Shown here: piece by piece, positions 1 through 12,290 of the stretch
How positions within the stretch are numbered: the first letter of the stretch is position 1
How the letters are laid out: every line of letters begins with the position of its first letter
NCBI GenBank assembly: GCA_022559845.1
Contig: CM040126.1
Coordinates: 45,254,458 to 45,318,457, forward strand
Direction of reading: 5' to 3'
Length of the DNA: 64,000 nucleotides
Origin: Amorphophallus konjac
Taxonomy: Eukaryota > Streptophyta > Magnoliopsida > Alismatales > Araceae
Program-made: the position numbers and the translations under genes
The notes under the pieces: generated by a model
The model's database searches: none
Seen by the model: only the letters and a program-made list of their open reading frames with translations
What the model was told of the DNA's origin: nothing

Positions 1-699
1 AGAAGGATCTGAATTAAACTGAAATTCTCTCGTCCATCTAAAAAATCGGAAGAGAAACCCCCGAATATATACACTCTTTTGGATCAATACTTTCAGCAAA
101 TCGTCTTCATAGATATAATTCTCTACCCAAATTGTTTTTGAATATATTTCATGATCTAATAGAATTTGAAAAACTATGAATAATGCTGATATACTATTAC
201 GTAGATTTATAATATGTGACTGCAAAAACTGAAGTTTTTTTGTGAAAAGAAAAAACTCGGAGAGAGAGGGAGAGGGGGGGGAATAGTTTAAGCCGACCGG
301 CCCACGCGGGTGAGCAGACATGGGGGCGGTGTTTGTTTTGGCGGCCTTATGCGAATAATACAAAAGGTCAAGAAGGACAGCGTTTGCGGGGAACGCTTTT
401 CCGATTTGACCAAATCTTCTTCACCAGTCACCACTGACCAACGGACAGAAAATAATAATGATAACGATACTAATAATTCTTTTTGACAAACATTAGGAAG
501 GAGACATGTTGGAGGCATTTGCTTTTTGTGAATCTGTGCCACACATTTTGTTTCTTTTACGGAAGGGGCAATTTTATCGTGTGGCTTCTTCAATGGATCA
601 AAAGTGATCCTCGTAATATTCTCTCTCTAGAAGACCGCACGTGAAACTGTGTGGGAATTGTAGGTCATTTTTGTAAGCGATTGTCTTATAGTTATAATC
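1..699. other. AT-rich intergenic sequence
   Basis: No supported gene. A minus-strand open frame of about 100 codons lies at 288-593, but it has no recognisable domain and no gene-like context. The last 9 bases (691-699) form the left target duplication of the next element. Confidence 0.6.
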
Positions 700-810
700 G
701 GGTTTTTTTTGCATATTAGTCCCTATAAATTTAGTGAATTACTAATTAATCTCTCAAATCTGACTATTATCTTAAAAGTTCTTATAATTATCTCCGTTGT
801 TCAAATAAGT
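700..810 (+). repeat. Left terminal inverted repeat of the MULE
   Basis: Pairs with 2655-2765. Conserved blocks include ATATTAGTC, CTATAAA, TTAGTGA and GACTATTATCTTAAAA. Identity is about 80 percent by eye. Confidence 0.75.
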
Positions 811-902
811 CCTTACCGTTATTTTAAATCCATAAAAATTAAATAAATCAGAGTTAAGTTGACTCAATATTAGGAAAAGACTAACTAACCCTTAGTTAGT
901 CA

Positions 903-965
<63 letters not shown>
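903..965 (+). repeat. (TG)n(AG)n compound microsatellite
   Basis: About ten TG units run directly into about twenty AG units, inside the left part of the MULE. Confidence 0.95.
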
Positions 966-966
<1 letters not shown>

Positions 967-1029
967 CAGCCGGAGGCAATGCAGATGCAGGGAAGGCGGC
1001 CGGCGGTGGTGAAAACGGCGAACAGCGGG

Positions 1030-2483
1030 GCCCAGCGGCAACGGGGAGTCGGTGGCAACGCTCCCCCCTCCGGCCGCCCTCCCCCCTCCCCTTGCGACTT
1101 CCCTTCCCCTCCCCCTCCGGCCTCTGGCCTCCCTCCCCCCTCCCCCCTCCGGCCCCCTCCCTGGCCCTCCGACCACCTTCTCCCCCTCCGGCCGCCCTCC
1201 CCCCTCCCTCTGCGACCTCCCTTCCCCTCCCCCTCCGGCCTCCCTCCCCCCCTGCGACCTCCCCCCTCCCCGGCCCTCCCCCCCTCTCTCCCTGAGCTCC
1301 TCACCACCTCCCTAACTGACCGCACAGCCACACCTCCACCGCGCCCCTCACCACGGCCACCTCCCTAACCGTCCCCGCGACCACGCCCACCTCCCTGCAA
1401 CCTCCCCCTCTCCCTGCGCACCCACACCCGTTGCCCACTCCGGCGAGCCTCCCCTCTGTCGACAACCACCATCTTCCCCGCGATCTGTCCCTCCGTCTCA
1501 CACTGCTCACGCTCACCTTCTCACACACACACTCCACCGTCACACCGCCAGTTTCCTCTTCGAGCCCACTCCCTCTCTCTTCTCTTCTCCATCTACTCTC
1601 CCACTCTTCCTGCAACTCTCTCTTCCTCTCTCTCTTTCTCACTCCACCACCGACAGCCATTCTTCCCCTTTCTCTCAATCCCTCTTCTTTCCCTTCCCCC
1701 ACCTCATGCTCTCCATTCTCTGCTACACTACCCACCACACACACACAACAACGTCGGCAGACCCCTTCTCACCCCCCTACATGTCTCTCTTCCACACACT
1801 CAATGCACACACGTCTTCTTTCCCTTCGTCTCACTCTCTTTCTCTCTAACCCTCACACCGCACGCACACGCACACACGCACCCTTCGCCGCTGTCGCCTC
1901 CCTCTCCACACCCTTCACTCCTCTCTCCCCCTCACACTGCAAACACACACACGTTGCACCGCCGGTGGGTCGACCTCCCCTCCTGCGGAGTCGACCCCCC
2001 CTTCTCTGTCATCTCTCTCCCCCTCTCTATTCTCTCTGCACCTCTCTCCCGTTCCCTCCCCCTTTCTCTCTTCACTTGCATGCACATACTCTCCACACAC
2101 TCACAACCCACCAGCAACAACCGCTCTCTCACCCTCTTCCTTCTCACATACACACACACACATCGCACACAGCCATTCCCCCCCTCCGTTCTCTCTTCTT
2201 CTCTCTCTAACCACACCTCCAGTACCCCTCCCCCTCTCGTCCACCGTCTCCTCTCCCCCTCTCATCCCCTCCACCTTCGGTCCCCCTCCTCCCCTCCAGT
2301 CCCCCTCCTCCCTCTCCCTCCGGTCCCCTCTCCCTCCACCTCGGACCCCCCTCCAATCGCGGATCGCCATGAACCTCAGTCGCTAGTGGTGCTCTCGTTG
2401 CTGCCCCGCCGCAGCTCCTCCACCGCAGAACCACCTGCTCCGGTGGATAGCCCCCCTCCAATCCCCTCTCCCTCGACCTCCCT

Positions 2484-2485
<2 letters not shown>
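1030..2485. other. Pyrimidine-rich cargo of the MULE
   Basis: A run of CCCTCC, CTCTCT and CACACA words on the plus strand, with short GC-rich patches near 970-1060 and 1960-2010. Long open frames exist on both strands, but their translations are only Pro/Ser/Leu or Gly/Arg/Glu low-complexity, so none is annotated. It may be captured promoter or 5' UTR DNA from host genes; that is inference. Confidence 0.5.

Positions 2486-2576
<91 letters not shown>
2486..2576 (+). repeat. (GA)n microsatellite
   Basis: About 45 uninterrupted GA units next to the right TIR of the MULE. Confidence 0.97.
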
Positions 2577-2579
<3 letters not shown>

Positions 2580-2654
2580 ATTTTAGACTTTTTACACACA
2601 TTTGATGGAATATTCTACGGAATATTCTTTTCCGTGGACGATAATAAATTACAT

Positions 2655-2765
2655 GGATTCATTTGTAAAATATTAAAAATTATAAAAATTTTTAAGATAA
2701 TAGTCAAATTTGAGGGATTAATCGACGAATCACTAAGTTTATAGAGACTAATATATAAAAAACCC
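2655..2765 (-). repeat. Right terminal inverted repeat of the MULE
   Basis: Reverse complement of the left end; ends in AAAAAACCC at 2765, followed by TTTATAATT (the right copy of the target duplication). Confidence 0.75.
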
Positions 2766-3304
2766 TTTATAATTTATGAAATTATTGGTTTACACACGCT
2801 CTCCTTACTAACGGGGGGAGCAAAAAATGCAACGGTATACTCACAGAAAAGGCCATGTAAATATGGCCGTACATCATTATGTCAAGGTTGACCGTACCGT
2901 CGGATCTAAACGTGTCAATTTTTTTAGGGTATAATTCAATATGATATGATATGATATTGCGTCATTATCATATTGTTGAGAATAAAAAATAAAATGAATT
3001 AAATAAAAAATATTTTAAAACAAACTTTTATATTGAAAAGAGTACATAGTACCGGTGAGTGTGGCCGTGCCGATTTTTGGCACCACCCGCACGCGTCGAT
3101 AATGTGTGATCCGGCAAACCATGCATTACATTCCTTCAAAATATTAATATATTATCGTTTGAAATATTTTAATAAGTTAAAATATAGTAGACAAAGCCAA
3201 GCTGGACGCTGATTCTAACACTTTGGTAGATGATTCAAACCTAACCCAGTTGGGGCTTTGAGGATGGAAATTCAAGTCTCGGGTGTAGGAACATATAGGG
3301 CCAA
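2766..3304. other. AT-rich intergenic sequence
   Basis: No gene seen. A short ATATG repeat lies near 2939-2956. Confidence 0.5.
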
Positions 3305-3404
3305 TTTGAGAATGGGTCAGAGTGGGAGAGCAAATGAGAGAGAGAGTGGTGGAACTTTGAGAATGAGTTAGAGTGGGAGAGCAAATGAGAGAGAGAGTGG
3401 TGGA
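3305..3404 (+). repeat. 51-bp tandem duplication
   Basis: Two copies starting at 3305 and 3356, both reading TTTGAGAATGRGTYAGAGTG and ending in a GAGAGAGAGTGGTGGA block; only a few differences. Confidence 0.9.
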
Positions 3405-3434
3405 TTTCACCTCTCTCCTCACTCACATAGGCTC

Positions 3435-3474
3435 GATTAACGCAAGCGACTCTCGGGAGTCGCTTGTGCTAATC
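3435..3474. repeat. 18-bp-arm hairpin
   Basis: Left arm 3435-3452 and right arm 3457-3474 are complementary except for two positions, with a 4-nt loop (TCGG). It may be the fold-back core of a small MITE; no clean ends were found. Confidence 0.8.
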
Positions 3475-4129
3475 GGACTCGATTATTAAATCCCCCATAT
3501 AGATCTTTGCTGACCGTGTAATTAATTCCTTTTCTCACAAATGGTTGGAAATAGGATTCGAGTAATGACTCTTCGGGGTCAAATGCACTAATTCCATCCG
3601 AAGACGGTTAAAGTGTATGACCATTAAATTTATTATTTAAATAATAATAATAATATTAATGATGAATTAGTGAACTTTTCAACTCGAATAACCCATGGAA
3701 CGGACCTTCCGAAGAAGAATTACAAGGTGTGTCGACGTCACCTCACACCGTTAAGTCCAAGTTAAGTTGATAGTGGAATCCCTGTCTTCATGTGTCACGG
3801 GCTCACATGAATAGGAGCTCGGTGACTATTGATGAGCAAGATAAGAAAGAACACAAATGAGGCCGGTTCAAATGGAGGGGTTAATTCCAAATGGCGCTGG
3901 GTAGGTCCATACAAGAAGTATGTACTCACGGGAACAATGTAAAAGGTGGAGGAAGTGGGCTGCAATTGTAATAACATGTGTACTAAAATATCTAACTCGG
4001 ATTGGAATGTGTATAATTTTGTAAATGTGCTAAAATTGGAGATACTTTTGAAAATACTATTAAAAAAATTATTATTTAAAATCGCATGGAATTTTTCAAG
4101 CTAATTTAGACATTCATGTGAGAGACTAA
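3475..4129. other. Intergenic sequence, no gene seen
   Basis: AT-rich; no coding or repeat structure that I can support. Confidence 0.4.
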
Positions 4130-5140
4130 TGCTCCATTTGATTCGGAGACAAAGATCGGGAATCCCCGTCTCAATCTCGTTCTTCATTTGACAAGGTTAA
4201 AATCTACGGGAGTAAGAGGGTAAGGAGAACGAAGTTATCCCCAAAATGAGATTAAGATCGGAGATAAGTCATTCCACTATTTAGGTGAAATGACTTATTC
4301 TCATATTTTTATTCTCATATTTTCTCTCCATCATTAATAATTATTAATCTTATTAATCTTAATTAATTTTATTAATATTAATTAATCTCATTAATTAATC
4401 TCATTAATACTACTTAATAAATATATTAGCTAAATTTTATTAAATAATTAATTATAACAGTGCTACTTAATCTTATCAGTACTAATTAATAATAAATATA
4501 TTATTGAATAATTAATCATTACGATCTTACTTAATCTTATTATGCTAATTAACATTGTTAGTGCTAATTTATTATGCAATTTAATATTGTTAATACTAAC
4601 TAATCATGTTAATGAATCTTATTAGTGATAACTAATAAATATATTATTTAACTATTATTAAATAATTAATTATTATAGTGTTGCTTAATTTTATTATACT
4701 AATTAATATTATTACTGCTAATTAATCATATAAATTAATCTTATTTATGTCAATTAATAAATATATTACACAATTATGATTAAATAATTAATTATAACTA
4801 TCTTGTTGTTACTGATAAAGAATTAATCATCTTAGAATTAATAATATTAGTGTTAATCAAGATTATTAAAATAAGTATATTAAATAAAACTAATAATGTT
4901 AATGTTAATTATGATGCTTAAATAATATTAATATTAATCATGATCAATAAGGAGAGCAAAATAATTTTTTTTTTCAACATTTATGTTTAATTATATTTCT
5001 ATATTTTACCGAACGAATAATAAAAATATCGTCATATTTATCTTTCACGTATCGAACGCACGTTAGAATAAAGATATTGATAAACTCACTTGAAATAATC
5101 CCTATTCCCTCCAAGTTTTATCTTCGAACGAAACGAGACC
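4130..5140. mobile_element. Possible AT-rich TIR element
   Basis: The left end (4130, TGCTCCATTTGATTCGGAGA) and the reverse complement of the right end (5140, GGTCTCGTTTCGTTCGAAGA) match at about two thirds of positions, most mismatches being transitions. The flanks are TAA (4127-4129) and TGA (5141-5143). The interior is very AT-rich and made of reiterated ATTAAT words with no frame. The TSD and TIR are both imperfect, so this is tentative. Confidence 0.35.
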
Positions 5141-5809
5141 TGAACTGCTTATGATATGGCAAAAAGATGTGCGTGTGAGTCGGACCTGGCTGGATTTGGG
5201 GCCAAGGGGCTCCTTATGCTATGCGCATTGGAATCGAACGGAGTTTGCCGGTCCTAGAAAAACGAAGAGGTGAGTGGGACGTCGCTAGATTTTAACTTAA
5301 ATTTCTCGTGCCCCGTGTAAACATGAATTACCATTGCTGCTAGGTTCCTGTCAAAAAATAAAAAAAAATAGAAAACATTATAGGCAAAACTTCTGGTTTG
5401 AGGCACCTAGACAAGTGCAGCGTTGATCGTGTACCGGACAAAAACTTTTGTTCAGAAGGCTGCCTTACCTTATTCCATTTTAGTATAAAAGATATTTCGT
5501 AACTAATTAATGTTTAATCAGCGACATTGATCAATCACTATTTCTAACATTTTTCTCCAACCAAAGAAGCTCTACTTCAGAACTTTTTATTGGAAACTAG
5601 AAAAACCACATAACCGGCTTCTAAAATCTAGTGTCATTCATCCTCTCAAAGTAACGAAGTATAAACTTTTGAAAGCCTAAATATGATTCAAATTGGAAAG
5701 AACGCCAGATGCATCCTATATCTCATTCTGCGGAGGAGAGTATTAGAGTACTGAAACCATTTATATGATCTTTCGATTTCAATAAAAATAAAATTACAAT
5801 AAATGAACT
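5141..5809. other. Intergenic sequence, no gene seen
   Basis: No open frame, repeat or motif that I can support. Confidence 0.4.
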
Positions 5810-7672
5810 GATGCTAGGGTGCACCCTAGAGAGAGGTGAATAGGTGTGTCTTGAGATATATGATTGCGTATTAAAATTGTATCAAAACTCTAAGATATAG
5901 ACAACGGAAAGTAAATATATGAGTAGATAGTCAAATCACAATGGACACGAGATTTATACTGGTTTGGGTCGGTCACCCGCTTCCCTACGTCCAGTCTCCC
6001 TTACAATTGGTTCGGGGTATTCCGCTAAACTTCAATGATTACACCAGCTGAATCTAAGGGTCAGCTCCTTTACTGATTTTAGTCAGATCTCATAAACGAA
6101 CCGTCACTTCACTCGTGACTTAATTTTTCTAGTGACTTCGCATCGACTAGCTTTTCATGAGCCAGTGACCTAGCCGATTTCACATGTATTAACAGACCAA
6201 CCAGTCACCCACGGTGCTGGTGACACCGAGTAATAAATAATCTTCACTCACTGTCCATCAGATAGTAATACAAATAAGAGAAATATACATAAGTAAAGAA
6301 ATAATGATGAGAAGGGGAATGAGAATATTGCTACACCACAATATCCCTTCTTGAATGCTTACCGGAACGAAGAACTCCTATGATAAGCTTTGGACTCTAT
6401 GGAGTTTTTCTCATCAAGGGCGCGTTGGAAGTAACATGTTGAGATCACTTGAGTGTAGGAAGGTGCTTTGAGACTTTGCTTGTATGAAGCGTGTTCATTT
6501 GTATCATCCGTCTCCCTTTTGCCTTGCTACAATCTTCATATATTTATATATAAGATGAAGATAATGTATCCGATAGATACAAGTTCATCCAATGTTCAGA
6601 TCTTAAGTACTCAACCTTTGGAATTTTGTTGGGGCTCTTGAATCTTGATCTTTTGACCGTTGAGTCCATGTTCACCTTCTAACTTGAACTTTCTTCCGTG
6701 TTCTTATGGGTAGAGTGAAATCTCTAAACTGAGTTACGTCTGTCAATACTTGTTTCTTTCTACATGTTGTGAGTCTCTGGCTTCCCCTGATCATATAGCC
6801 TGCCGTTTTACTAGACAAGTCTCTACCATAAAGTCCTTTGAATACGATGTAAGATAAAGTGAGAAATTTGAAATTTGAAGAGACATAAATTATATTTTCA
6901 TAGCATGCTTGTAGAACACATATTATTGTATAATGCATCGTAGTACTACATGTATCTGTAACGGATACTGAACATTAAATGCAGACGTGAGATATATATA
7001 CATATTATTCTACATGAGTATCCCAATGGATAGATATGAAGCAATAATATAAATAATGGGCTGGTCAAAGAGTCAATTCTATTTTTCAAATGAGAACGCA
7101 TCACGTAGGATGTGTGTGTGTTTATACATTTAAAGGCTTATTTGAAAATAGTTTTTAAAGTATGTTGCAATAAGCTTTGATTTTTTTCTTATGCGCTTGC
7201 TTTCTAGACACTCGAAAGTTTTTAATCATTTTCTAATCAAGTAAGGACACGTGTTTTGATTATGTCGAGATTAATAAAGAGATGCGTAAGAAACCTTATG
7301 TCCTTTTACTTAGATATAAGTATATGGATAGGCTGGTCATTTTGTTGTTTTTTTAAGATAGGTGCAAGATCACCAAAGTCTTTGTCTAGACGAGCAACGA
7401 GCTTTTGCTGGCCATTTTGTCATTTCCTTAGGATAGTCGCAAGATCGTCTAAGTTGGTTGAGATGCGACTATCTCAGTCATAATCTCTTTCGCATATCTT
7501 CTTTATGACACTGAAGTAGTAGGATTTGCACCTACTTCAGTTGCACCTACTTTCTGTCGTCCTTTGCAGCGTGAAGGTAGCAGGACTTATGCCTATCATA
7601 GTTTTACGTGATTTCTCCCTAGCAACTTACCGACTATCTCAGTTATGAGAGATAGTGAAGTCCCGCGATCAA
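5810..7672 (-). mobile_element. Copia-type LTR remnant
   Basis: Starts TGATGCTAGGGTGCACCCTA and soon reads GGTGAATAGG, then a GGTTTGGGTCGGTCACCC / CCTACGTCCAGTC block near 5962-5995. The same order (GGTGAATAG, then a GGTTCAGTC / ACATCCACC block a few hundred bases on) is seen at the PBS-side end of the intact Copia LTR at 63601, so the element would lie on the minus strand. The right limit is uncertain. A second, diverged copy of an approximately 85-bp unit is visible at 7330-7480. No coding part. Confidence 0.4.
5815..5830. repeat. 16-bp perfect palindrome at an LTR end
   Basis: CTAGGGTGCACCCTAG is fully self-complementary and lies 5 bp inside the presumed LTR terminus. Confidence 0.85.
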
Positions 7673-8034
7673 TGACACCCAAGAGGGGGTGAATTGGGTA
7701 TTTACCAATTTTAAGAAAACTTTTGGCCTTTTCAAAATATGTGATACAACACCAACTAGGAGATACAAAACTATTCAACCACAAGTTGGATTTATCGAAA
7801 ACTAATTAGTGATGAGATAGATTATGCAAGATGAACAAGAATAAAACCTGAACTATGATGTACACTCACACTCACGTAGAATGGGGGTAGACGAAATGGA
7901 GCAAACCACACAATTCAAACACAATGCACAGCGGTTTTTTAAGGTTGTTCGGATGCAACGACGGCAGTCCTACGTCCACCCCTCACCAAACCCGGTGAGG
8001 CTTCACTCGGGGATAAATCCCCAAACGGAGACGA

Positions 8035-8300
8035 CGCTCCAACCACACACGCAGGACGAAGCCTGCACACACACACGGGGACGCACCCCAACACACACAT
8101 GAGGTCTCCAACACGATCCAACAAGCGGATCAACAAGACACACACACGCTGCGACAAGTGCAGCACTCCACACACTCAAACACTAAGATTTGGATAAATC
8201 CACACACACACGCAGATCTAAGAAGACCTACGCACACACGAATCAAATATGACACACACACACACACACGACCATGGATCCAACAACGATCCACACACAC
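8035..8300 (+). repeat. CA-rich low-complexity tract
   Basis: Interspersed CACACACA runs, the longest near 8252-8271. Confidence 0.8.
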
Positions 8301-8944
8301 ACAAGTTCTTACAATTTATGATGAAACACAAATATGAAACTCAAAACACAAGACACCAAAACAAATAAACCACAGTTTAGAATGCTCCTGATTTAGGCTC
8401 CCCCTGAGTGTATGATGCAGATCTTGCGTTGATTCCTTCTTCGCTTGAATGGCTTTGGATGGGTTGTGACAACCTTGTTCTTTCACCCTTTGGCAATCTC
8501 CCTTTGATCTCTTGCTTGATTACTTCCTTCTTCCATTCTTTCTCCTTAGACAGCTTCCCTTTGATCTTTCTTGAATGCTTCCTTGGATCACCTTGATAGC
8601 CTTACTTGCTTCTAGCTTCCTTGGAGGTTGTTTGCTTCAGATCTAACCTTGAATCCCTTGGAATGGATGAAGAACTCCAACCCGAAGCACTGTTCACGGA
8701 GGTGCTACAGTACCCGTGAATCACCTCCTCTAGCCTCCCTTGATCTCTCTTGTTCCCCTTTAAGCATTAGGGTTTCTAACCCCTCATGTGTTTGTTTTAT
8801 AGCATTTGAATGGTCCTTGGACATCCCCCAGACCAGATCCACGTTTTGTGGGTGATTGGGTGTCTTTGGGATTAAATAATTACAAGGGAAGAGGCTCTTC
8901 TCGAAGTGGAAAATGAAGTCAACTTTTGTTGGCTCGGGACTGGC

Positions 8945-9125
8945 GGTCGACCTGTGGAAGCTGGCGGTCAACCGCTACTGAGAAACCTGCAGAACGAATG
9001 GTCCCTGGAATTTCCGGTCGACCGCTACTGGGCTGGCGGTCGACCGCCACTGAGAGAGCTGCAGGCAGTGGGTTGCTGGCAGGGGCGGCCGACCGCCCCT
9101 GAGCTGGTGGTCAACCGCCAATTGG
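8945..9125. repeat. Cluster of CGGTCGACCG-type palindromes
   Basis: At least six variants of GGCGGTCGACCGC occur in 180 bp, for example near 8943, 8964, 9020, 9041, 9086 and 9107, most followed by CTACTG, CACTG or CCCTGAG. Spacing is irregular. Confidence 0.8.
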
Positions 9126-9355
9126 GCAGACCCCGGGTTTTCCCGGGTCGGTCCGTTAACCTCTTTAGCTCCGTCGCTTAAGTCCTTTAGCAGCCCGTTC
9201 ATGTCTGTGGCATCATCCTTGACAGTTTAGAAGGTGTCAACTGAGTCTTTGACCTGTAAAAGCATAGATAATTGATTAGAACTATAGCTCAACCATCCAT
9301 ATGATAAATGCATGAAGTTCATGCAAACCATTTGAGCATTAATCAAAATTTTGTT

Positions 9356-9450
9356 CCGGGGGCGGAACCCCGCAAGGGGCGCTGCCCCCTTGACCCCCGC
9401 GACCTGACCGGGAAGGTCGATCCCCGCAACCTGACCGAGCAGGTCGATCC
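9356..9450. repeat. GC-rich hairpin plus 26-bp direct repeat
   Basis: GGGGGCGGAACCCCGCAAGG with GGCGCTGCCCCC forms a compact stem. It is followed by two tandem copies of CGCRACCTGACCGRGMAGGT-type sequence. Confidence 0.7.
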
Positions 9451-10213
9451 GTGGGCGAGGGCGCACGATGGCCAGAAGGGTTTCATGTTTAATGTGCATG
9501 GATGAGGTGTATTAAGAAGAGGTATATGAGATACGCATGGTGAGATCGATGCTAAGACAAGGTAAGAGTCTCACCAATGGTTCTTGACAGTAAATGACAT
9601 ATATCACCTGTTTTGGATTGTAGAGGAGCAGGGTGCTTATCCACACGTTTAGTTCACCATGTGACTGTCATGAGTTTAATCCTGCAAGCAAGATAGTCAG
9701 GGTTAATACCATGCTTGCTCACATTAAAGAGGTTATGAAACCTCTTGCCTTTCGTAAAATCAATTCAATCAAGCAAGAATCAAAACCATGTACCGTTGCC
9801 ATTTGCCATCTCATTTGCCATCTCAACCATACATAGATAACAAGAGCATGAGCAATCAACCACAAGTTTAGTTATCATCACTTAATCACACATTAAGTTT
9901 AGTTATCATCAAAACCATAACTTAACAATCACAACAATCATCAAAACCATAACTCAACATATAGTAGATGTAACGACTTGAATTTTTCTGGTCTAGTATC
10001 TGTAGTTTTCAGAGCGTTTCCGCAAGTCCCGAATCACGTTTTATAATTAAAATAAAATTTTTTGAATATCAAATCTTCGGATCCCCAAATATGAGATAAC
10101 GAATTATTTTTGGGTGCAGCAGCGTGACAGGCAAGTTGCATATTTTTTGAGGATCACGGGGTTAATTTTTACTATTTTTTGATTTTTAAAATTTTTCAAC
10201 CCCGAAATTAAAT

Positions 10214-10223
10214 CATATATAAA
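10214..10223 (+). promoter_or_regulatory. TATA box of the solo LTR
   Basis: CATATATAAAC is followed about 30 bp on by the CT-rich start of a presumed R/U5 transcript (CCCCTCCCCTCTCATTCTCT). Confidence 0.55.
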
Positions 10224-10919
10224 CTAACCTAAACCCCCTCCCCTCTCATTCTCTCGTTTCTCCTTCTCTCTCCACCCTTTCTCTCCCTCTCTCTCCCTCA
10301 CACGTCTGGCGGTCGACGGAGAGCGTGGCAGGTGAGGCGGCCAGAGCGACGGTGACGGTGACGGAGAGGATAGAGCCTTGAACAAGAGCAGTTGTGGTGG
10401 CGGAGCATTTTCACGTTTTTGAGGAAAATCAACCGAGTAAGAGGCATTTTCGGTGTGGATCGACGTCCCCTTCGCATGGAATCTTCGTGAGAGGTACGGG
10501 GATGGATCCCGAATCCTTGTGCATTGATTTCCCATGGTTTTCATGCTGATTCGGACGAGTTAGAGTGGATTTTCTTCTTGCCGAGAAAAAATGCATGTTT
10601 TCGGGCGAGTGGCATTTCCCGCCGATCCGGGCGATATTTCTTAGCCAATCTCATGGCATTGATAAAATGGATGTTGGGGAATAATTTTTTCTTGTGATTT
10701 AGGGCAGAGGTGAGGCCAAGAGCGGGTTTTTATTATGTTTTGGGAAGGTTTGAGCATGATTTGGGGTGAGTGACGGATTCGTCCGATTGTCCTGAGTTTT
10801 ATGGTTTAAATGTGTCCTCCCAGTGGGTAGGAGATTGGGGAATGGTTTTCCTTTATTTTCCCTCTCGTGCGGAGCGAGCGGGGGGTGGAACGAGACCCCA
10901 TGGCGAGGCTCCCATTGCT

Positions 10920-11110
10920 AAATCTCTGGAATCGGTCAACTGATGGCCTAGATCGGTCGGCCGTTCTGGCCCTTCTGATCAGGACCGTTATGGGAAAAAC
11001 GGTCGACCGACCCTGACTGGATCGGTTGACCAATTTGACCCGATGATCGACCGACCAGTAGTCGGTTGACTAATGGCCAGTGTAGGTCGACCGACCAGAT
11101 AGGTTAGTCA
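10920..11110. repeat. GGTCGACCGACC-type palindromes in the solo LTR
   Basis: Repeated variants of TCGGTCGACCGACC and TCGGTTGACYAAT, for example near 10935, 10952, 11000, 11022, 11047, 11060 and 11086. Confidence 0.75.
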
Positions 11111-12239
11111 ACTGACCGGAGGCTCGGTCTGCCTGTTTGATCCTTGAAATTTAGGTTTTGCCCCAAAATATCTAAATTAATATTATAATCATAATATCCA
11201 TTAAAGATTGGGCCATCTTGGCCTTATTTGGGCGACAGTCGCCCCAAGATTCAATTCGCTATGAGCGAAACTTTAGAGTTCTTGCGGAGGGTTTACTCGC
11301 ATGGTTGGGTGTTCTTAGAAGCACCCTGTGTATCTATGTGAGTCACTTGGGGCTAGTGTCCCTTGGCCCTTAGTCAGCCTTGTGTGTCGACTCGAGGGAC
11401 GTGTTGGTGTGAGTTGCTCGAGCCAGTTTTGATTGGTTTATGTTCGACCTTGTGTCACGGCTTGAGGTCGTATTCCACTCGGGTTTTGAGTATGTGTGTG
11501 GGCACTCCGATGGTTTTCGTGAGACTACGGGTTTACTGTTTTACCGTAGCACTGTCTTGAGGGCATTTCGTGGATGGACCAGGTGAGGACAGCTTAGTGT
11601 GTTCAACGCTCGTTCAACAAAGGCGAGGATAGTCTAGAGCGTAGGGTGCCTTAGTTAGAATAGGTGTACATCGCTGGTGGACATAGGGGTGCGTACCCCA
11701 TGTCAGGTTGCAGGATACGACCGTGCTGTTAGGTGCAGAGGCATGAATCCTAGTCAGTCCCGGGGTGTGTGCATGCGTGTCTCTCTGCCCCACTCAAGGA
11801 TAGGGTGTGGGCCGCATGTGTGTGACTTGAGAGATTGTTGGTTGATACAGAGTTACCGACATCGTTGTCACGGCCCTCCTGGCAGTTGAGGTAGAGCTTC
11901 CATGACGGTGAGGTCGTGGCTCCCTTCTTGGTTCGAGACCAGGGTTTCTCCGGCATTGAAGCTGTAGTCCTCCCGAGAGTGGAGGTTGTGCCCTTGACTG
12001 CGTGGTTTTAGCTGTGGCTTCCGTCAGTGACGACGGGCCTTCACGACAGAGGTGTCATGGATTTTTTTCAGGTAACATAGCCGTGGTTTGCCGTTAGATC
12101 GAAAGTTTCAACCGTGAGGTTGAGGTTTTTCCCCATTTTCCCATCGAGAGTAGGAGTAGCGTAGAGAGTTGTAATTTCCCCCGACTGCTATCATTGATGC
12201 TCCTATTACTGTTGTCATTGTTATTGTCGCTTTCCTTGC

Positions 12240-12290
12240 TACCGCCACCTCTACTATTGTTGTTGTTGTTGTTGTTTACCATTGTTGTTG
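12240..12290 (+). repeat. (TTG)n microsatellite
   Basis: About six TTG units within the solo LTR, with a few more interrupted ones. Confidence 0.85.

Larger units (their letters stand above)
700..2765. mobile_element. Non-autonomous Mutator-like (Pack-MULE-like) element
   Basis: The ends are long imperfect inverted repeats. 700 onward begins GGGTTTTTTTTGCATATTAG, and the reverse complement of 2765 backwards begins GGGTTTTTTATATATTAG; the similarity continues for roughly 100 bp. The flanks 691-699 and 2766-2774 agree at 7 of 9 positions (core TTATAAT), as expected for the 9-bp target duplication of Mutator-like elements. Inside there is no transposase. The AT-rich ends enclose GC-rich, strongly pyrimidine-biased DNA plus two (GA)n tracts, which stands out from the AT-rich surroundings. 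The organisation recalls a Pack-MULE carrying captured host DNA, but I cannot identify the donor. The superfamily call rests on TIR length and TSD size only. Confidence 0.7.
7673..9968 (-). mobile_element. Second Copia-type LTR remnant
   Basis: Begins TGACACCCAAGAGGGGGTGA. At 7972-8010 it reads CTACGTCCACCCCTCACC, then GTGAGGCTTCACT, closely matching ACATCCACCCCTCAC / GTGAGGCTTCACT in the Copia-A LTR (54340-54378). It contains CA-rich DNA (8035-8300), a cluster of GGTCGACCG palindromes (8945-9125) and a GC-rich hairpin (9356-9395). No internal region or PBS is attached, so it is a solo or truncated LTR; the right boundary is set only by the start of the next element. Confidence 0.45.

Noticed and set aside
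288..593. 101-codon minus-strand frame
   Set aside because: No domain, no homology that I recognise, no promoter or splice context.
900..2490. Several long open frames on both strands in the CT-rich region
   Set aside because: Translations are low-complexity (Pro/Ser/Leu or Gly/Arg/Glu), overlap on both strands and follow from base composition.
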